A stretch of DNA of 64,000 nt from Xanthocytophaga flava (GCA_030068525.1 JASJOS010000009.1:186001-250000); one strand, 5' to 3'; positions 17,442 through 27,356 are shown, counted from the first letter of the stretch. Numbers and translations: made by a program. Notes: generated from the sequence alone by a model not told the origin.

Positions 17442-18632
17442 TCAGACAGATTCCTGCGATTGTATGGATAAATATTCTCTGGGAGATACACCTGTGCTAT
17501 TTTTAAAAGCACGCTGAAAAGTTGCCTGAGAGTTAAAACCACAATCTAGTGCAATACCCACAATGGTGAGATGTGTATTGTCTTTTTCCAGCAGGCGTTT
17601 TTTTACTTCTTCAATCCGGTACTCATTTATAAACTCATTGAAACTTTTGTGGAGATAGTTGTTAAGGATATAGGAAATTGTTTTCTGCGGAATAGCTGTA
17701 TGAGTAGCCAGCATTTGCAGATGAAGAGTCGGTTCCAGATAGAGTTTCTCTTTTTCCATAACCTTCCTCAGTGAATTAATATAATCAGTAATTTCTTCTG
17801 ATGTAAAGGATGGCGTAGTAACCAACATAGGCTGTTGTGCAATTGTCTCTGGCTGTGATGGGGGTGCTTCTGTTTGTAGTCTGATACGAATATAACTTTT
17901 AAAACCAAGCCAGTACACCAGAATCGCTAATGGAATATAGATAGGATAATAACTCATATCATCCAGCAAGGTATTTCGGGTAGAAGGATTGATATAGGGA
18001 ATAAGAAATAGTAACCAGATACCTTGAAATAGCAAAAAAGCATTCAAGAACTGGCGCAACCATTTTCGCTGACTATTGTCAGACTCTGCTTGTGATGGTA
18101 GCTTACGAATAAGATAGTGTCTGGCAACTAATATATATACTGTCAGTGATAGCCACCGGGGAATATCCATATACGTATTATAGGCATCAATAAAATTACT
18201 CCAGCCTCTGACTGTTTCTTCTTGTAGTTGTTGCATTAGAAGCCCTGCCAATGCTATCCATACCAGTAGTTTGGGAAATAGGTCAATACTGGTGGGAAGA
18301 AAGTGCAGCCAGCGTTTTGTATCCAATTGAAAATTTACCTCTGTGACAGATTGTACATAGAAATAGATCAAGGGACCTACTGGCATAATAAGAATGAGTG
18401 GTAGCAACTGTTGTATAACCTGAAGGGTTGGATACTCTTCTTCCATGCCAGATTCACTAATGTATAAGTTAGAGCAGGCCAACGCCAGCAGAAAAATAAG
18501 TGTAGCCAGTAAGCGATTGGATAACTTACTGCTTCCTTTGCCCTTCCATACAAGGAAACTTAAAATAAATCCCTGAACGGAGCCCAGTAGAATAATGATG
18601 TTCCAAAAATCTGAGCCATTGATAAGTGACAT
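17442..18632 (-). CDS. Membrane-anchored AraC-family transcriptional regulator
   Basis: A 396-residue protein. The first 250 residues contain about seven hydrophobic helices (NIIILLGSVQGFILSFLVW, LLATLIFLLALACS, then others up to YWLGFKSYIRIR), and the C-terminal 100 residues carry the AraC helix-turn-helix pair (LQMLATHTAIPQKTISYIL; IVGIALDCGFNSQATFQRAF). This architecture is common in Bacteroidota, where the membrane part is thought to sense a signal and the cytosolic part binds DNA. It lies just upstream of the M1 fusion peptidase on the same strand (82 bases apart), so it may regulate it; that is inference. Confidence 0.85.
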   Translation of the reverse strand: MSLINGSDFWNIIILLGSVQGFILSFLVWKGKGSSKLSNRLLATLIFLLALACSNLYISESGMEEEYPTLQVIQQLLPLILIMPVGPLIYFYVQSVTEVNFQLDTKRWLHFLPTSIDLFPKLLVWIALAGLLMQQLQEETVRGWSNFIDAYNTYMDIPRWLSLTVYILVARHYLIRKLPSQAESDNSQRKWLRQFLNAFLLFQGIWLLFLIPYINPSTRNTLLDDMSYYPIYIPLAILVYWLGFKSYIRIRLQTEAPPSQPETIAQQPMLVTTPSFTSEEITDYINSLRKVMEKEKLYLEPTLHLQMLATHTAIPQKTISYILNNYLHKSFNEFINEYRIEEVKKRLLEKDNTHLTIVGIALDCGFNSQATFQRAFKNSTGVSPREYLSIQSQESV

Positions 18633-18859
18633 ACACGTTTGGTTTGTATGAGAGTGGTTGGGGTATTATGTGTATTTATCAAAATTAAGAAAATATTTCT
18701 CTTCAAAAAGAAGTTTTATGTGAACTGAATTTTATAAAATCAGATAGAGTAGTATACTGGTCTTTGTACTTCTCTTATCTCAAGGACTTTGTGGTGTGTT
18801 CATAATTATTTTTTAGCTTTCCACGATCTCACATTGTTATTCTCTATCTATACAGTACA

Positions 18860-19996
18860 ATGAACATTGAAAAAAAGCATACACTAGTTGATACCCAATC
18901 TGGAAAAGAATGTATCCTTACTCTCTATTCCAATAAGGTACTAATTGAAAATATAAAGGACAGCAAGTCAAAGGTTACAGAAAAAGAGTTCGCCACTTCA
19001 GCAGAGGCGTTAACTTTCTTTTCTAAAAAAGAATGGGAACTGCTGAAGAAGGGATTTGTAGTAAGAAATAAAAATGCATCTGCAGGGGAACCGCTCTTAC
19101 ATTATTTTATAGGGACTGGATATACCGGATGTTTAGCTTTTGATAATACCCCCAATGGAGTTTATGTATATAAACATGGCTGGTTTAAGACCGCTACTGA
19201 TCAGAAAGATTTTTTGTCACTGATAGATATAGAAGGGAATCTCATAGAAATCATCGAATTGCCAAAGATACTTGCATGGGATATACAGTATAATGCTATA
19301 AAGGATGCACTATTACTGGATACAGATCATTTTATTTTTGAGTATTCACTAGCCACCAAAAAGTTCAATAGTTTGACAAAAGGATTTACTAAGCCAGTAA
19401 GCTTTATTTCTGTTTCATCTGAAAGATACGCTTTTGGTTCTCATCCCCAATTATATGTTTTTAATAAGGATACAGTTCTTCTTAAATATACTTTTGATGT
19501 AGAAGTGGTTAAAGGGAAACTGCCTTTTGAAGTTGTTTTGTCAAAGAGTGGACAATGGATTGCATTTCACAATCTGGAAAATGAAATTAAGGTGATACAG
19601 GTATCGGATGGTAAAGTAGTGAAGTCCATCACTGGTGAATTTGGTGTAATCTCTCAAATGGAATTTGCCGAGAACGATACCATCCTGGTTGTTAGGTCGT
19701 ATGGGTGGCCATGGAGTATCCGTTATTTTGATCTTGTCAACGATATAGACCTGGCAATGCCTGAATTACAACTTCCGTCACATTCTCAGCAAGCCAGCTG
19801 GTTTTGTTTCAATGGAGACCAATCCAAATTGGTTATAGTGCAAAACAAGAACGCCTTTGTTTTTGATTTCGTGAACAAGACCTTTTTACACAGCTTTCAG
19901 ATAGAACATAGTTTAAAAACAGCAAGGCCGAAATTTGTAAATGATTTGCTGGGCTTTCGGACGGATTATGGTTGTTTTAGTTTATATAATGTATAA
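18860..19996 (+). CDS. WGR-like domain plus predicted beta-propeller protein
   Basis: A 378-residue cytosolic protein. The first 70 residues (HTLVDTQSGKECILTLY, then EKEFATSAEALTFFSKKEWE, KKGFVV) follow the WGR fold seen at the N-terminus of some bacterial regulators and of PARP enzymes, where it binds nucleic acid ends. The remaining 300 residues repeat beta-strand blocks such as GQWIAFHNLENEIKVIQVS and FDFVNKTFLHSF, which look like WD40/propeller blades. It is a solitary gene with no catalytic motif. The WGR call rests on pattern and is moderately secure; the function is unknown. Confidence 0.5.
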   Translation: MNIEKKHTLVDTQSGKECILTLYSNKVLIENIKDSKSKVTEKEFATSAEALTFFSKKEWELLKKGFVVRNKNASAGEPLLHYFIGTGYTGCLAFDNTPNGVYVYKHGWFKTATDQKDFLSLIDIEGNLIEIIELPKILAWDIQYNAIKDALLLDTDHFIFEYSLATKKFNSLTKGFTKPVSFISVSSERYAFGSHPQLYVFNKDTVLLKYTFDVEVVKGKLPFEVVLSKSGQWIAFHNLENEIKVIQVSDGKVVKSITGEFGVISQMEFAENDTILVVRSYGWPWSIRYFDLVNDIDLAMPELQLPSHSQQASWFCFNGDQSKLVIVQNKNAFVFDFVNKTFLHSFQIEHSLKTARPKFVNDLLGFRTDYGCFSLYNV

Positions 19997-20091
19997 CCTG
20001 TCGAATGCCTGGACTTCTTTACCGGTAGTCTATTGATCCTTGTTGTCACTAATTACAAAGATCAACAGAGTTTCTCCGTAGTTTGATACAA

Positions 20092-20949
20092 CTATGTTAG
20101 TTTCAGAATATTGGTAATAAGTGGATTGTCTTCATTTTTGCGCCAGTATAAGTACAGCGGGATCTCAAACGGAATTTTAATGAACCGAATATTAGGGGGA
20201 GCCTGCTGAGCAAATGAGAAGGGTAAGATAGCAATACCCAGCCCTTTCGCTACCAGAGATAATACAGTTGACCCAAAATCAGATTCATAGGAAATAACGG
20301 GGTTGATCTGGTAATGGTTAAAAATGCTAAAAATTGTTTCCGGAAAAATATACCCATGTTGTAACGTGGGAAGTACAAACCGTTGTTGTTTCAGTATATC
20401 TGAAGTCAGATCTTCTTCGGATTGAATGGGATGATTTATAGGAACTGCAAATCCAAAGTTTTCTTTCCAGACCAGTTTTGATTCAATAAAATCAGATTTG
20501 TGTTCATAACGACTGTAGGCAATATCAATTTTGAAGGCCTTCAAAAACTCCTCCTCCTGAGTGTATTTCAATTGCACCAGTTCCACTTTTACATCCGGAT
20601 AGAGTTTAGAAATGCGGGCTAGTAAATCTGGCAACAGATTGTGGCTGATAGATCCGGGATGGTTAATAGTGAGTGATCCATATTCACCCCGATGAATTTT
20701 TTGGGCGTATCGTGTGCTATACGTCAGTTGTTGCATGAGAGGCTCCCATTGCTGATAGAGAAATTTCCCTGCTGCGGTAAGTTCTACCTTTCGTTTACTA
20801 CGGTTAAATAATGACAGGTTGAGTTCATTTTCAAGCGATTGTATTTGCCTACTCAGAGCTGACTGGGTAATATTCAGTTTAAAGGATGCCCGCCAGAAAT
20901 GTAATTCATCCGCCAATGTGAGAAAAGAGGTAATTTGTTGAATATCCAT
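20092..20949 (-). CDS. LysR-family transcriptional regulator
   Basis: A 285-residue protein from the ATG at 20949 (MDIQQITSFLTLADELHF), the usual LysR N-terminus; the frame opens further upstream, but those residues overlap a palindrome that fits an operator. The winged helix-turn-helix reads LNITQSALSRQIQSLENELN, and the C-terminal 200 residues are the periplasmic-binding-like effector domain (LVLPTLQHGY-type, FEIPLYLYWRKNEDNP). It diverges from the threonine-aldolase gene at 21075. The classical LysR arrangement and the palindrome indicate that it controls that gene and its own expression. The effector is unknown. Confidence 0.9.
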   Translation of the reverse strand: MDIQQITSFLTLADELHFWRASFKLNITQSALSRQIQSLENELNLSLFNRSKRKVELTAAGKFLYQQWEPLMQQLTYSTRYAQKIHRGEYGSLTINHPGSISHNLLPDLLARISKLYPDVKVELVQLKYTQEEEFLKAFKIDIAYSRYEHKSDFIESKLVWKENFGFAVPINHPIQSEEDLTSDILKQQRFVLPTLQHGYIFPETIFSIFNHYQINPVISYESDFGSTVLSLVAKGLGIAILPFSFAQQAPPNIRFIKIPFEIPLYLYWRKNEDNPLITNILKLT

Positions 20950-20954
20950 GAGTT

Positions 20955-20987
20955 GTATCATTAATGCATTTTTTGCATCAATGATAC
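20955..20987. promoter_or_regulatory. Near-perfect palindrome, probable LysR operator
   Basis: Arms GTATCATTAATGCA (20955-20968) and TGCATCAATGATAC (20974-20987) pair with one mismatch across a 5-base spacer. It lies directly upstream of the LysR start and between the divergent LysR and aldolase genes, where a LysR dimer usually binds. Its match to the T-N11-A LysR box is inferred from symmetry; no known site was compared. Confidence 0.65.
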
Positions 20988-21074
20988 CAAAAATAGCATT
21001 TTTCTGCATTACCTAAAAAGATACATTTGCTAAGTCATCAACAACCATACAAACTTTAAACGGGTATTATCACA

Positions 21075-22127
21075 ATGTATAGTTTCAAAAATGATTACAG
21101 TGAAGGGTGCCACCCAGCCATTTTACAGGCATTGATAGAAAGCAATGGAGAGCAGCATAGTGGATACGGTTTTGATATGTATTCTCAACAGGCTGCTGAT
21201 CTGATTCGCGAAAAACTCAAAAGTCCATCTGCTGCTGTTCATTTTATTTCCGGAGGTACACAGGCCAATCTTACAGTGATTGCTTCTATACTGCGTCCTT
21301 ATGAATCTGTCATTGCTGTAGAAACCGGGCACATTCTGGTACATGAGACTGGGGCTATCGAAGCTACAGGTCATAAGATTGAGGCTGTACAAAGCACAGA
21401 TGGGAAACTGAGACCTGCAGATGTTATCTCTGTTCTGGATAAGTTTGAGGAGATTCACAAGCCAATTCCTCGTTTGGTATATATCTCACATCCTACAGAG
21501 ATAGGAACACATTATACAAGAGCAGAATTGATTGCATTGTCTCAATGTTGTCGTGAAAATGGTTTGTATCTGTTTATTGATGGGGCTCGGCTTGCTTCAG
21601 GTCTTTGTGCCAGTGATATTACTTTCCCGGATCTGGCAAAATATACAGATGTATTTTACATTGGAGGCACTAAAAGTGGAGCCTTACTGGGAGAAGCTAT
21701 TGTGATTAACAATCCTGTATTACAACAAAACTTTATCTATAACCTTAAGCAACGGGGAGCATTGCTAGCAAAAGGAAGACTGCTGGGTATTCAATTTAAG
21801 GTTTTGTTCAGCAATGATCTGTTTTTTGAGATTGGCAATCATATGAATCAGATGGCTGCTAAACTAGCTACTGCTTTTCAAGAACAAGAGTATTCCTTTC
21901 TGACAAATTCACAGACCAATCAGATTTTTCCGATACTTCCTATTTCTGTAATAGAGAAGCTACAAAAAAAATACGACTTCTATATCTGGCAAAAAATAAA
22001 TAGCCAGGAGTCTGCCATTCGTTTGGTTACCAGCTGGGCTACAAAAGAGGCAATGATTGATCAGTTTATTGAAGACCTGAGTGTAGCCAGTGAGGTTGAG
22101 AAAAAGGAAGTATGTGAAGTACAATGA
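21075..22127 (+). CDS. Threonine aldolase / beta-eliminating lyase family
   Basis: A 350-residue fold-type I PLP enzyme. The N-terminus MYSFKNDYSEGCHPAILQAL matches low-specificity L-threonine aldolases. The PLP lysine is K200 in GGTKSGALLGE. Other family marks are EQHSGYGFD (substrate loop), GGTQANLT, and DGARLASG before the lysine. These enzymes cleave threonine or allo-threonine to glycine and acetaldehyde. It is expressed divergently from LysR and ends 65 bases before the convergent SRPBCC gene at a shared terminator. Some members act on other beta-hydroxy amino acids, so the substrate is not fixed. Confidence 0.9.
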   Translation: MYSFKNDYSEGCHPAILQALIESNGEQHSGYGFDMYSQQAADLIREKLKSPSAAVHFISGGTQANLTVIASILRPYESVIAVETGHILVHETGAIEATGHKIEAVQSTDGKLRPADVISVLDKFEEIHKPIPRLVYISHPTEIGTHYTRAELIALSQCCRENGLYLFIDGARLASGLCASDITFPDLAKYTDVFYIGGTKSGALLGEAIVINNPVLQQNFIYNLKQRGALLAKGRLLGIQFKVLFSNDLFFEIGNHMNQMAAKLATAFQEQEYSFLTNSQTNQIFPILPISVIEKLQKKYDFYIWQKINSQESAIRLVTSWATKEAMIDQFIEDLSVASEVEKKEVCEVQ

Positions 22128-22151
22128 AACCTGCATAAATTCTAACTATAT

Positions 22152-22182
22152 AAAAGCCAGCTTTTCATAAGGCTGGTTTTTT
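22152..22182. terminator. Terminator between convergent genes
   Basis: Hairpin from AAAAGCCAGC to GGCTGGTTTT with a short AT-rich loop and a T-run after it. It sits in the 65 bases between the stop of the aldolase gene and the 3' end of the minus-strand SRPBCC gene, and the A-run on its left means it can serve both directions. Confidence 0.75.
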
Positions 22183-22192
22183 AGTTTGTTCT

Positions 22193-22633
22193 CTATTCTT
22201 CGCACAAATTTTTTATCAAACCAAGAGTCACATTCCAGTAAAATTCAAGATGCCAGTAAATGGTTTCTGTTGGGAAGTTAGTTAGGGTCAGGAATAACTC
22301 AGTCTGATCATCTGAGGGTATTAATTCAAATTGAATAATAGTATAACTTTCAGGAGTATCTGGAAGTCTGGACAGTGAACTCAAATGAGTATACTGAAGG
22401 AGATGCTCTGGCTCTGCCTGCAAAATTATTCCTTTATTTTCAAAGTAGTCGTCATGTAAATATCCCCGAATAGTGATTGGGCTCCCCTTTACCCAATCGG
22501 AGATAACTTCTACCTCTGAGTCTAGTATCCATTGCTGAATCCATTCAGGCTCTGTAAGTACTTGCCAGATGTTAGACGGAGTGGCATTAATCTGAATGGA
22601 TTTGTTAATTATATGATTGGTGACAGATTGCAT
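22193..22633 (-). CDS. SRPBCC/AHSA1-like protein
   Basis: A 146-residue cytosolic protein. The N-terminus (INKSIQINATPSNIWQVLTE, then PEWIQQWI) and the run of beta-strands that follow (YTIIQFELIPSD, LFLTLTNFP) match the SRPBCC fold as in AHSA1-type proteins and polyketide cyclases. The closing helix is EFYWNVTLGLIKNLCEE. The fold gives a deep hydrophobic cavity that binds a ligand. No catalytic residues are obvious. It is a single minus-strand gene converging with the aldolase gene. Confidence 0.8.
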   Translation of the reverse strand: MQSVTNHIINKSIQINATPSNIWQVLTEPEWIQQWILDSEVEVISDWVKGSPITIRGYLHDDYFENKGIILQAEPEHLLQYTHLSSLSRLPDTPESYTIIQFELIPSDDQTELFLTLTNFPTETIYWHLEFYWNVTLGLIKNLCEE

Positions 22634-22886
22634 AGATCCAGCGATTTGAAAGTGTTCTTATTGGATTATAGATCTAAAGTTTTAATGCGAATATTGGTTC
22701 CATAGACAAAGAGGACAGAGAAACAGGAGATTGGTATCTGTAAACTCTCATTTGGTATAATTAATTTTTATACCCACACTTTTCTTTTCATTTTTTATCA
22801 TGGATTTACTACGTACTTACTTCTGTAAGTTGTAGCAGATACTAAACCACCAATTTATTTGGATAACTCTTGCATAAACAACCCAC

Positions 22887-23273
22887 ATGAAAGCAATTAT
22901 TGTATTTGATGGAGACTGTGTCTTCTGTAACAAATATGTTCAGTTTGTTCTGAATCGGGACGAGCAGGCTTATTTTAATTTTGCATCCATACGATCTGAA
23001 ATAGGAGGGAGACTGCTGGAAGTAGCCCGCATTGGTTGTAGTGATGGGCTGGTTCTTTTTGAAAAAGATCGAAAATATGTTGGATCTGAAGCTGCACTTA
23101 GAATATGTCGTCACCTGCAAGGTGGATGGTCGGTATTGTTTGGATTAATCTATCTGCCACGCTGGATTCGGGATGGGATTTACAGATGGTTTGCACGTCA
23201 ACGTTATTTACAGGGAGAAAATATTAATTGCCTTATCCTGACTCCTGGTGAAAGAGCTCGTTTTATTGAATAA
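22887..23273 (+). CDS. DCC-family thiol-disulphide oxidoreductase-like protein
   Basis: A 128-residue protein of the DUF393/DCC family, which takes its name from the motif Asp-x-x-Cys-x-x-Cys. Here it reads DGDCVFC at residues 8-14, followed by NKYVQFVLNRDEQAYFNF and GSEAALRICRHL. The C-terminus includes a hydrophobic stretch (SVLFGLIYLPRWIRDGIYRW). The family is thought to act as thiol-disulphide exchange enzymes in the cytosol. It is a single gene, and a hairpin terminator separates it from the convergent lanB-like gene. Confidence 0.9.
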   Translation: MKAIIVFDGDCVFCNKYVQFVLNRDEQAYFNFASIRSEIGGRLLEVARIGCSDGLVLFEKDRKYVGSEAALRICRHLQGGWSVLFGLIYLPRWIRDGIYRWFARQRYLQGENINCLILTPGERARFIE

Positions 23274-23281
23274 GTTTATTC

Positions 23282-23330
23282 AAAGCCTGATAATAAGATT
23301 TTCTAATTCTCTAGTATCAGGCTTTGTGTT
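23282..23330. terminator. Bidirectional terminator
   Basis: Perfect 11-bp inverted repeat AAAGCCTGATA (23282-23292) / TATCAGGCTTT (23315-23325) with T-rich flanks on the right. It lies between the DCC gene and the 3' end of the minus-strand dehydratase gene and can stop both. Confidence 0.8.
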
Positions 23331-23348
23331 TATAGACCGGAGTACTCT

Positions 23349-26300
23349 TCAGATCTCACTGGTTTTATTCTCCTGCATAAGTCTGGAGTGATAATATTGA
23401 TAGAGAAAATCATAAATGACCATTTCCTGCTTTCGGGGTTGTGAACGAAACACACGATTCAGAAACATATGAATATGGCTTCCTACCAGGCTTTCCCACT
23501 GTTGAGAGGAAAAATTAGGTTTTAACTGACTGATAGTTCTTCTTGTCATATACCTTCTGTTTTCCCATACCTCTGCAATGGAAAATAGTGGATGTTTCTC
23601 ATCTGGAATAGTTTCCAGTAGAGTTCGAATGTAGTTTCTCTCCAGTCTGTATTTCTCTCCCAACGATTTTCTGGCAGAGGATGTATGCAGATTAAATTCG
23701 TTTTTAAAGCTTGTCTGTAAGCTAAAAAGCAGCTTCTGCTTCTCTTGCAGAGACAATCCAAAATCTGTAAGCCATTGGTCTGTTCCCCAGAGTGCAGCCT
23801 GCCATCGAATTTCATCTGGTTCCGGATCTACTGCTAGGGTGTTCAGCAATGCCAGTACTGCCAGACTATCATGATAGAATAATGTTTCACTTTCTTCTAT
23901 AGAAGAGTCTCCATATCGTTCCAGTTCCCGTTGATATGTATCTGCTTGTATAGTGAAAATCAGATTCGTACTTAGATAAGGTTGTAGTTGAGTATATAAT
24001 TTTTGAAGGATCTGCCCTGCTCCTGCCTGGGTTTCATGAAAGCGAATTCTCAAGTGAAAGTTTGGATCTGTATAGCGGATAAAGAACCATTTATCAATCA
24101 ACTTTCCTTCCAGGAGTTCTTCTGACAAAGGCTTAATAACTGTGAGCAATAGTTCATCGGCTGTATTGATTCCACAATATATCTTGACATATGTCCATTC
24201 GGAACCTGGAGGAAAACTTCGTGTGATCGTAGTTGCTGGAGGCGTATTTTGGATCGAATTTACTGAGACAGGATACTGGATTGGTAAAATAAATTCATGT
24301 GTAAACCTTCCATCCGGGCCTTTTATCCATACATTGTCTTGTGTAAACAAGTTCTCTTCCACTAAAAGAGAAGACTCTATCTGAGTGATATGTTGTTGCA
24401 GAAGTTCCAGACATAGGTCATTCTGCAGATCGATAGGCAAAAGTGCATCAGCCTGTTTAATGGTAATGTGTTGGGGAATATTTTTTGAGTCCCGAAGTTG
24501 TTGAATGTATTCTTTAAGTGTAGAGCCAGAGAGATTTTTAATTTGATCCAAAACGGATTTATCCAGATGCCACTGAGCTTTACTTACTATTACTTTTTCA
24601 TATTGTACACGTGGCAGATAATCAGCCTGTTTTACCACTCCCCAATCCCAGCTTATCCCTCGCTGTAGTTGTTGTAACTGAAGATCACACAGGAAATGAT
24701 AGGCTGGAATAGTGTTGGCTGAATACAGATGAGCTGTACTCAAACGAGGAATCACTTCTTTTTGCAACCTTCGTGAATATAAAACAAGTCTGTTATTCCG
24801 AAGAAAAATATCCAGATCTTCCAGTAAGATTGTATGTTCACTATCTGTGCCCGTAGGTGTTACTATAGGAATTTCGTAGTTGCGAAGATGCGGACGAACA
24901 GCAATATTACCTACCCGGGCCTGATTCAGATGGACTATCTCTGCAAAAAACGCTTCAGGATCGAGTTTTTCCTCTTCTTGTGTAATTTGTCTGACATGTT
25001 GTGTCAGTTCATCACTCATATGACAGAACCGTCCTAACAGATTTGCAGCCGAAGGACCAGTGGTAGCTTGGTGATAGATGATAAAATCGCCCTGGTCAAT
25101 GGCATTGGCAGATTGGGCCAGGATATATCCTATTGAATAGAGAGAGGTAGGCAATGCAGGAGATTGCTCTTGCATAAACGGTTTCAGATCTTTTTCACTG
25201 AGGTAAATTATTTCTTGGTGATGACGAAGTGCATGTGTGTAACTATCCAACAGAAATTGTTGCCAGGGGGACCACTCAATGGATTGTGTGGCTATCGTAG
25301 TAGCAGGCAGCATAATATTTTCCAGAAGAGGTACAAAGTCATGTGCTCCGATTTCACGAATAGGATATCCTATGCCTGTCTCTATATCCAGGGCCTGTAG
25401 TAATGGGATTGACTGATTCTCATAACGATCTCTGAATGCTTCTCTAAATCTGATAAGATGAGTTGGCTCATTGACAGACTGTATTCTACTGAGTAGCTGA
25501 ATAGTTTTCTGTAATTGTTCTGTTACATGGGGAGTAAGTGTATTGCTGACAGATGATTTATAGACGTCCACTTGAAAAAGCTTGGTTGTATCAAATGGCA
25601 ATCCAAATTGTGCTATCTGGATGGAAAGAGCTTTATAATTTGCAACCAGAGTATGGAAATCTTGCTCATCCGTTTGTTGTATAGTGAGTAAAAGCTGTTC
25701 CAGAACCTTTGCAATTGGCTTACCCTCTTTATATTTCTGCAGTATTTCAATAAGACGATGAGTATAGGGCTCTCCTGTAATAGTAGGTTCCAGTTCGCTT
25801 ACCAATAATTGATTTTCAATCATTTGGTTTATAAAGTCTGCCGCTGCTTTTTTTTCTATTCCCTGAGATTGTAAGACTGAAATTAGTTGAAGGCGGGTAG
25901 TTCCTTTCTTTGCATAGTCCAGCAACTGTGTCAGGTAAGGAGAGTAATCTACATCTACAAGATGATGATCCCGCATATTTTGGTGGATCTCGTAGATTAC
26001 ATACCTCATTTTCTCTCCAATCTGATAAATAGTATTATTGGGAAAGTAAGAGATCGTATGTTGTAGGTCAGGTATATTAGCAATATGCTGAGATAACACA
26101 TGTATAAAGTCCATATCAAGACGTGTGTGTCTATGCCAGTCGTTTGTCGGATTGTAGCATATGTTTGTAGTCTGAGCCAAATGTACCAGTGACAGCCCTG
26201 CAAACAACCCAAACGGGGTACAGCGATAGGAGGCACGCAGCAAATATTTCGTTAGTGTTAACTCAATCTTTTTCCTGTCTTTTTCATTTTTTACCTCATT

Positions 26301-26480
26301 ATTCAGCCATGCACAACATTGTATATACATTTCTGGCGATGCAATAAATAATGCTGACTGCAAAAGAGGATCTGAATAGAGAGACCGGATTTTTTCGGTT
26401 GTAAGTTGAGTGAGTGTATGATAGGGTAGAAGAGGTGATCTGAAAACCAGGAAACCATGATTGGTTAAGCTATGAGGCAT
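23349..26480 (-). CDS. Full-length class I lanthipeptide-type dehydratase (LanB)
   Basis: A 1043-residue protein. The N-terminal glutamylation domain has the hallmark RCTPFGLFAG (residues about 86-95), and the C-terminal elimination domain has EWTYVKIYCGINTADELL, WFFIRYTDPNFHLRIRF and the FSIAEVWENRRYMTRR region. Class I LanB enzymes activate Ser/Thr with glutamyl-tRNA and eliminate to give dehydroalanine or dehydrobutyrine. Length is that of an unsplit enzyme such as NisB. It is the last gene of a minus-strand set (kinase, regulator, dehydratase), with the precursor candidate and a LanC-like gene on the other strand. No transporter or protease lies in the window. Confidence 0.93.
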   Translation of the reverse strand: MPHSLTNHGFLVFRSPLLPYHTLTQLTTEKIRSLYSDPLLQSALFIASPEMYIQCCAWLNNEVKNEKDRKKIELTLTKYLLRASYRCTPFGLFAGLSLVHLAQTTNICYNPTNDWHRHTRLDMDFIHVLSQHIANIPDLQHTISYFPNNTIYQIGEKMRYVIYEIHQNMRDHHLVDVDYSPYLTQLLDYAKKGTTRLQLISVLQSQGIEKKAAADFINQMIENQLLVSELEPTITGEPYTHRLIEILQKYKEGKPIAKVLEQLLLTIQQTDEQDFHTLVANYKALSIQIAQFGLPFDTTKLFQVDVYKSSVSNTLTPHVTEQLQKTIQLLSRIQSVNEPTHLIRFREAFRDRYENQSIPLLQALDIETGIGYPIREIGAHDFVPLLENIMLPATTIATQSIEWSPWQQFLLDSYTHALRHHQEIIYLSEKDLKPFMQEQSPALPTSLYSIGYILAQSANAIDQGDFIIYHQATTGPSAANLLGRFCHMSDELTQHVRQITQEEEKLDPEAFFAEIVHLNQARVGNIAVRPHLRNYEIPIVTPTGTDSEHTILLEDLDIFLRNNRLVLYSRRLQKEVIPRLSTAHLYSANTIPAYHFLCDLQLQQLQRGISWDWGVVKQADYLPRVQYEKVIVSKAQWHLDKSVLDQIKNLSGSTLKEYIQQLRDSKNIPQHITIKQADALLPIDLQNDLCLELLQQHITQIESSLLVEENLFTQDNVWIKGPDGRFTHEFILPIQYPVSVNSIQNTPPATTITRSFPPGSEWTYVKIYCGINTADELLLTVIKPLSEELLEGKLIDKWFFIRYTDPNFHLRIRFHETQAGAGQILQKLYTQLQPYLSTNLIFTIQADTYQRELERYGDSSIEESETLFYHDSLAVLALLNTLAVDPEPDEIRWQAALWGTDQWLTDFGLSLQEKQKLLFSLQTSFKNEFNLHTSSARKSLGEKYRLERNYIRTLLETIPDEKHPLFSIAEVWENRRYMTRRTISQLKPNFSSQQWESLVGSHIHMFLNRVFRSQPRKQEMVIYDFLYQYYHSRLMQENKTSEI

Positions 26481-26615
26481 ACTAAAATAATATTTTACCC
26501 AATGACTCAGGTAACCCGGTAATTTTCCGAGTGAGTCAGTAGTTACAGGTGCAGTAGTAAAATGAGAATAGGTTGTAAGAGAAATTATGGATCAGGTTTA
26601 CAACAAACAGATCCT

Positions 26616-27356
26616 TTATTCTGATTTGTTTTGTAGTATAGCTTTTTGGAGTTTTAGTAAAAGATCATCTTTAAATTTTCCGGATATCGGAATACGTGGG
26701 GCATCTTTTAACAACACTTCATTACCATCAATAGCCGTAATCATACGTATGGTAACAATATACGACCGATGTACACGGGCAAAAAGATGAGAAGGTAAGC
26801 GTTCTTCCAGATCACTGATACCACTATAGGTTACAATTCGTTCCTGCTGAGTGGTATAGATGGAAACATAATTTTTTAACCCTTCTACATACACAATCTC
26901 GTTGAAATTAATCTTTCGCAGTTTTCCTTTATGTTCTGTTTTAACCAGAATAAAATCCATATCTGGCTGAGACGCCTGGGTTGTCAGAACTGAATTATTG
27001 CGGTTGAAATAATTCAATGCTTTCTCTGCTGCTTTAAGAAAACGATTGAATGGAATAGGTTTGAGTAAATAGTCAATCACATTCCGATCGTATCCTTCCA
27101 GTGCATATTCACTATAAGCAGTTGTCAGTACTACTTTGACCTGATGACCATATAAGTCAATAAACTGGAGTCCATTCAATAAAGGCATCTGAATATCCAG
27201 AAAAATCAGGTCAATAGATTGCTGGCTCAACATCTCAATAGCTTTGGAAACAGATGTGGTGCTGTTTACCAGTTTGAGATAGGGAGTTTCCTCGATATAC
27301 TTGGTCAGTACATTAATGGCGGCCTGCTCATCATCTAAAATCAGACAATTGATCAT
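26616..27356 (-). CDS. LytTR-type response regulator
   Basis: A 246-residue regulator. The receiver domain is at residues 1-120 with the acidic pocket (LILDDEQ) and the phosphorylated aspartate D54 in FLDIQMP; the switch Thr/Lys are in VVLTTAYSEYALEGY and LLKPIPF. The LytTR DNA-binding domain follows from about residue 140 (KLRKINFNEIVYVEGLKNYV, then HLFARVHRSYIV). It lies between the LytS-type kinase (109 bases upstream) and the dehydratase (135 bases downstream), a cognate two-component pair that probably controls the RiPP genes. Its recognition sites are unknown. Confidence 0.92.
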   Translation of the reverse strand: MINCLILDDEQAAINVLTKYIEETPYLKLVNSTTSVSKAIEMLSQQSIDLIFLDIQMPLLNGLQFIDLYGHQVKVVLTTAYSEYALEGYDRNVIDYLLKPIPFNRFLKAAEKALNYFNRNNSVLTTQASQPDMDFILVKTEHKGKLRKINFNEIVYVEGLKNYVSIYTTQQERIVTYSGISDLEERLPSHLFARVHRSYIVTIRMITAIDGNEVLLKDAPRIPISGKFKDDLLLKLQKAILQNKSE

